A program made the translations under genes and the position numbers. A DNA stretch of 42,800 bases from an uncultured Bacilli bacterium (GTDB lineage: Bacteria; Bacillota_I; Bacilli_A; RF39; UBA660), in the NCBI GenBank assembly GCA_944358815.1, contig CALVRX010000014.1, positions 1 through 42,800 of the forward strand. Direction: 5' to 3'. The first letter of the stretch is position 1, and every line of letters starts with the position of its first letter. A model generated the notes under the pieces. That model searched no databases. It worked only from the letters and a program-made list of their open reading frames with translations, and had not been told where the DNA came from. Shown here in pieces: positions 39,841 through 42,800 of the stretch.

Positions 39841-40278
39841 ATGAAGAAGAGTTATCAAAAGATTGTTCAGGAGCATAGTCCTAAAGAAAATATTTTAATG
39901 AATGCAATTGTTGCTTTTATTTCTGGTGGAATTATGGGAATTATTGGGCAGTTTTTAATTGACGGATATACGGTGTGGCTTGATATTCCTACTAAGGAAG
40001 CTACGGTATGTATGTTAGTAACGCTGATATTTTTTAGTTGTTTATTTACTTCTTTGGGCTTTTTTGATAAATGGGTTAATTTTTGTAAGTGTGGTTTGAT
40101 TATTCCGATTACCGGTTTTGCGCATGCGACGATGAGTGCGGCTTTAGAATTTAGAAAAGAAGGTTTAGTTACAGGTATCGGTATGAATATGCTTAAATTG
40201 TCAGGAGCGGTGATTATTTTTGGAGTAGTGAGTAGTTTTGTATTTAGTTTACTTAGGATGGTGGTGGGACTTATATGA
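39841..40278 (+). CDS. spoVAC: Stage V sporulation protein SpoVAC
   Basis: Membrane channel component for dipicolinic acid uptake into the spore and release at germination. The 145 residues contain about four membrane helices (NAIVAFISGGIMGIIGQFLID, TVCMLVTLIFFSCLFTSLGFF, CGLIIPITGFAHATMSAALEF, LSGAVIIFGVVSSFVFSLL). The PITGFAHATMSAALE stretch is characteristic. AGGAGG precedes the ATG. Its stop overlaps the spoVAD start by four bases. Confidence 0.93.
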   Translation: MKKSYQKIVQEHSPKENILMNAIVAFISGGIMGIIGQFLIDGYTVWLDIPTKEATVCMLVTLIFFSCLFTSLGFFDKWVNFCKCGLIIPITGFAHATMSAALEFRKEGLVTGIGMNMLKLSGAVIIFGVVSSFVFSLLRMVVGLI

Positions 40279-41264
40279 CGTTTAGGTTTAATGAGGTTTA
40301 TATAAATGAGACGGCGACAATAACCGGTCCTTATGAAAGTGATGGTCCGCTTGGAAAGTATTTTGATTTATGTCATAAAGATTTATATTTTGGTGAGAAA
40401 AATTGGGAAGAGGCTGAAGTTAAATTAATTAAAGAGGCAATTAATACACTTATGCGAAAAGGTAAATTTAGTTTAGATGAGGTAGACGGTTTTATTGGTG
40501 GTGATTTGCTGAATCAAATTGTGGCTTCTAATTATGCGATGAAGGATTATCATAAGAGTTTCATTGGTATTTATGCGGCTTGTTCGACATCGACTTTAGG
40601 TCTTATTTTGGGTAGTTTTTTAATTGATAGTGGTTATATGCAGAAGGTGATTACTTTTACATCTTCGCACAATACGGCAGCGGAAAAACAATATCGTTAT
40701 CCAGTAGAGTATGGTGGCCCTAAACCAAAGAGTACGACATTTACAGCGACTGGTGGTGTAGCGGCTTTACTTTCTTCTTTAAAAGGTCAAATTAAATTAG
40801 AAAGTGGTACTTTGGGAGAAGTTGTGGATTCAGGAGTAAAGGATGTGTTTAATATGGGGGCAGTTATGGCTAAAGCGGCAGCAGATACGATAGTTAAACA
40901 TTTAAAAGATACTAACCGAGATATTGATTATTATGATTTGATTTTGACTGGAGATTTAGGAATATACGGTAAAGAGATATTGAAAGATTATATGAAATCA
41001 GAATATAAAATTGATTTAAATAATTACAATGATACTGGAGTGATGCTTTACGATTTAAAAAATCAACCAGTATATGCTGGAGCGAGTGGTCCTGCTTGTG
41101 CACCGTTAGTGACATATGGTTATATTTTTAATGAAATGAAAAAAGGAAAATATAAAAGGGTTTTACTGGCAGCCACTGGTGCTTTGATGAGCCCTGTTAT
41201 GGTAAATCATAAACTTAGTATTCCAACTATTTGTCATGCGGTTAGTTTGGAGGTAATAGAATGA
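40275..41264 (+). CDS. spoVAD: Stage V sporulation protein SpoVAD
   Basis: 329 residues with a thiolase/ketoacyl-synthase fold (IGIYAACSTSTLGLILGSFLIDSGY in the position of the thiolase active-site helix; SSHNTAAEKQYRYPVEYGGPKP; GATGALMSP-like ATGALMSPVMVNHK). SpoVAD binds dipicolinic acid at the inner spore membrane rather than acting as a thiolase. It is coupled to spoVAC upstream and spoVAE downstream by four-base ATGA overlaps. Confidence 0.94.
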   Translation: MTFRFNEVYINETATITGPYESDGPLGKYFDLCHKDLYFGEKNWEEAEVKLIKEAINTLMRKGKFSLDEVDGFIGGDLLNQIVASNYAMKDYHKSFIGIYAACSTSTLGLILGSFLIDSGYMQKVITFTSSHNTAAEKQYRYPVEYGGPKPKSTTFTATGGVAALLSSLKGQIKLESGTLGEVVDSGVKDVFNMGAVMAKAAADTIVKHLKDTNRDIDYYDLILTGDLGIYGKEILKDYMKSEYKIDLNNYNDTGVMLYDLKNQPVYAGASGPACAPLVTYGYIFNEMKKGKYKRVLLAATGALMSPVMVNHKLSIPTICHAVSLEVIE

Positions 41265-41611
41265 TCTATTTAAATTCCTTTTTATTTGCAGGTTTTGTAT
41301 GTGCTTTGGCGCAAGTAATTTTGGATAAGACGAAGTTAACTCCTGGGCATATTACAGTTATATTTGTAGTAATTGGAGCTTTTTTGGATATTTTTAATAT
41401 ATATGATCAAATTATTTTATGGGCTGGTGGTGGTGCTTTAGTACCTATAACTAGTTTTGGGCATAATTTGATACATGGGGCAATTCATGGTTATAATACG
41501 GAAGGAATATTAGGGCTTTTTAGTGGAACTTTGGATTTGACGGCAGCAGGCATTAGTGCAGCGATTATTTTTGCCTTTTTTATGGCACTTATTTTTGAAC
41601 CTAAGGATTAA
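41261..41611 (+). CDS. spoVAE: Stage V sporulation protein SpoVAE (AEb type)
   Basis: 116 residues with about three membrane helices: SFLFAGFVCALAQVILDKT, ITVIFVVIGAFLDIF, GISAAIIFAFFMALIF, plus the PITSFGHNLIHGAIHG segment that mirrors SpoVAC. It completes the minimal SpoVAC-AD-AE channel set. SpoVAA, AB, AEa and AF are not present here. Confidence 0.92.
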   Translation: MIYLNSFLFAGFVCALAQVILDKTKLTPGHITVIFVVIGAFLDIFNIYDQIILWAGGGALVPITSFGHNLIHGAIHGYNTEGILGLFSGTLDLTAAGISAAIIFAFFMALIFEPKD

Positions 41612-41722
41612 AATATAGATAAAAAATTATAATTAGTTTTCGATAAAATATCTTTACAAGAACATGTGTTTGTGATAATGTGAATATACATAATTGCAGT
41701 ATTTTTAAAGGCGGTGATATTT

Positions 41723-42800
41723 TTGGAAACTAATTCGACAGCTAAATTAATCAAGAATCTTGAACGAAAAGGGATAACTTTTGACTTTGGAGAAAAACAA
41801 TTATTTAAGAAATATGATTATTATCAAGTGATTAATGCTTATAAAAATTTGTTTGTAATTGATGTTGAAAATATTGATAAGATAAGAAAAAATATTCACA
41901 ACAATATTGATATTGATAGATATAAAAAATATTATGGTATTAATTCAAATTGTTTTGGAGATGATTTGTTTAAGGAAATTTGTAAAAGAATAATAAAGAA
42001 ATATGGTTTAGAATATGATAAAAATATGTCAGTAAAGACTTTAGTGGCTGAAATAAAAAGAATCGATTATATTCATCATATTTATGCAGAAGGTACTAAA
42101 TATGGTGATTTTGTCAGGATGTATAAATTTGAGCACGAACTTCGTTTACTTTTACTAAGATATACTTTAATTATAGAGGAAAATATGAAAAATTTATTTG
42201 TATCAACACTTAATGATACCGAAAAGATAAATGCTAATTTTCTTTCTGATATTAATAACTATAATACATCTGATGCTAGTAGCAATAAATCTTTAGAGAC
42301 TTTAAAGTTGATTATTGATAAGCAGGGAAATAAGCATTCTAAACCAATTCAAAGAAAAAGAAAACAAAATATTACTGTTCCGTATTGGATATTAATTAAC
42401 GAGTTGGCTATGAATCAAACTTATAAAGCAATAAATAATCTTAATCTAGAATTTGAAAGAAAAGTTTTTCAAAAATGTGTTAATCATTTTACAAAATTAA
42501 ATTTAGATATTTTCGATAGTAATAAATCTGAAAGAAATTTTAAAAAAGAACATAGATTAATTAATAGTTTTAAAATTATACTTTATTATATTGGTGAATT
42601 TAGAAATATGCTTGCCCATAATCAACCAATTTATAGTTATAATATTAAGGATTGTAGCATGTGTAATTTTCCTAAAATAAATTATGAGTATCCTTCTAGT
42701 TCTAAAAAGGAATTAACTCGTGATGAACAGTATAAAATAAATGCAAGCATGATGTATAATTTACAAAAATTTTTTGGTGTAGATAAATTTAACAGTCGTA
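41723..42800 (+). CDS. Abi_2-family (AbiD/AbiF-like) HEPN protein, 3' end outside window
   Basis: The frame stays open from TTG 41723 to the right edge (359 codons visible), with GGTGAT four bases upstream. The N-terminus, TAKLIKNLERKGITFDFGEK then YDYYQVINAY, matches the start of Abi_2 proteins (IxxLxxRGLxIxD...YYR). The conserved C-terminal HEPN motif is present as FRNMLAHNQPIY with Arg294 and His299 (R-x4-H), the RNase active-site pair. Family members act in abortive phage infection by cutting RNA, sometimes guarded by an antitoxin. The centre (about 150-260) is diverged and Asn-rich. No integrase or phage gene is nearby. Role as a defence gene is inferred from the family. Confidence 0.75.
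   Translation, partial: METNSTAKLIKNLERKGITFDFGEKQLFKKYDYYQVINAYKNLFVIDVENIDKIRKNIHNNIDIDRYKKYYGINSNCFGDDLFKEICKRIIKKYGLEYDKNMSVKTLVAEIKRIDYIHHIYAEGTKYGDFVRMYKFEHELRLLLLRYTLIIEENMKNLFVSTLNDTEKINANFLSDINNYNTSDASSNKSLETLKLIIDKQGNKHSKPIQRKRKQNITVPYWILINELAMNQTYKAINNLNLEFERKVFQKCVNHFTKLNLDIFDSNKSERNFKKEHRLINSFKIILYYIGEFRNMLAHNQPIYSYNIKDCSMCNFPKINYEYPSSSKKELTRDEQYKINASMMYNLQKFFGVDKFNSR

Overview
The window is AT-rich DNA from a Gram-positive, spore-forming member of the Bacilli, most likely a relative of the small-genome gut lineages around Erysipelotrichales, RF39 or Mycoplasmatota. Support for this: dnaB-dnaI helicase loaders, a T-box leader, LPxTG-like surface proteins, and many sporulation genes (SpoIIIAH, GerE, GerMN, SpoIIAA-like, SigF-like, SpoVAC/AD/AE). 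TGA is used as a stop (for example at 7237-7239, 15530-15532 and 39331-39333), so the code is standard and not the Mycoplasma code. The species assignment is inference.

Layout. 1-1760: two cell-surface genes, the 3' end of a Pro/Thr-repeat wall protein and a thioester-domain adhesin. 1825-8780: replication and translation block dnaB, dnaI, T-box, small orf, thrS, ADP-ribosylglycohydrolase, lysS. 8780-10600: a structured, terminator-ended non-coding region followed by a toxin/antitoxin pair with a 28-bp palindromic operator. 10626-12890: prepilin, spoIIIAH, gerE and a GerM-domain lipid/peptidoglycan-associated protein. 12959-19740: Ca2+ P-type ATPase, phosphoketolase, an unknown gene, dapA. 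19754-20410: two decayed genes. 20757-24503: xerD, ppdK and a stand-alone Smr gene. 24609-26291: two unknown genes and two tRNAs. 26463-29728: a frameshifted membrane protein, an orphan gene behind a remarkable leader, and two tandem paralogues on the minus strand. 29892-38256: cysS-truB, a second orphan of the same family, rpsO-pnp, ftsK. 38354-41611: a reduced spoIIA-spoVA cluster. 41723-end: a partial Abi_2-type HEPN gene.

How it fits together. Central carbon metabolism points to a fermenter using the phosphoketolase route plus pyruvate phosphate dikinase. DapA supplies the dihydrodipicolinate precursor for lysine/peptidoglycan and potentially for spore dipicolinate, which the SpoVA proteins would move. 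The most unusual biology is in the sporulation control genes: the anti-sigma kinase gene spoIIAB is missing between the SpoIIAA-like and SigF-like genes, and the SpoIIAA-like protein has lost the phosphorylatable serine. Other points of interest are the structured RNA before the toxin-antitoxin operon, a pair of interleaved helices covering the ribosome binding site of the orphan gene at 27464, and a set of genes whose promoters lie so close to the start codon that the ribosome binding site would be the 5' end of the mRNA.
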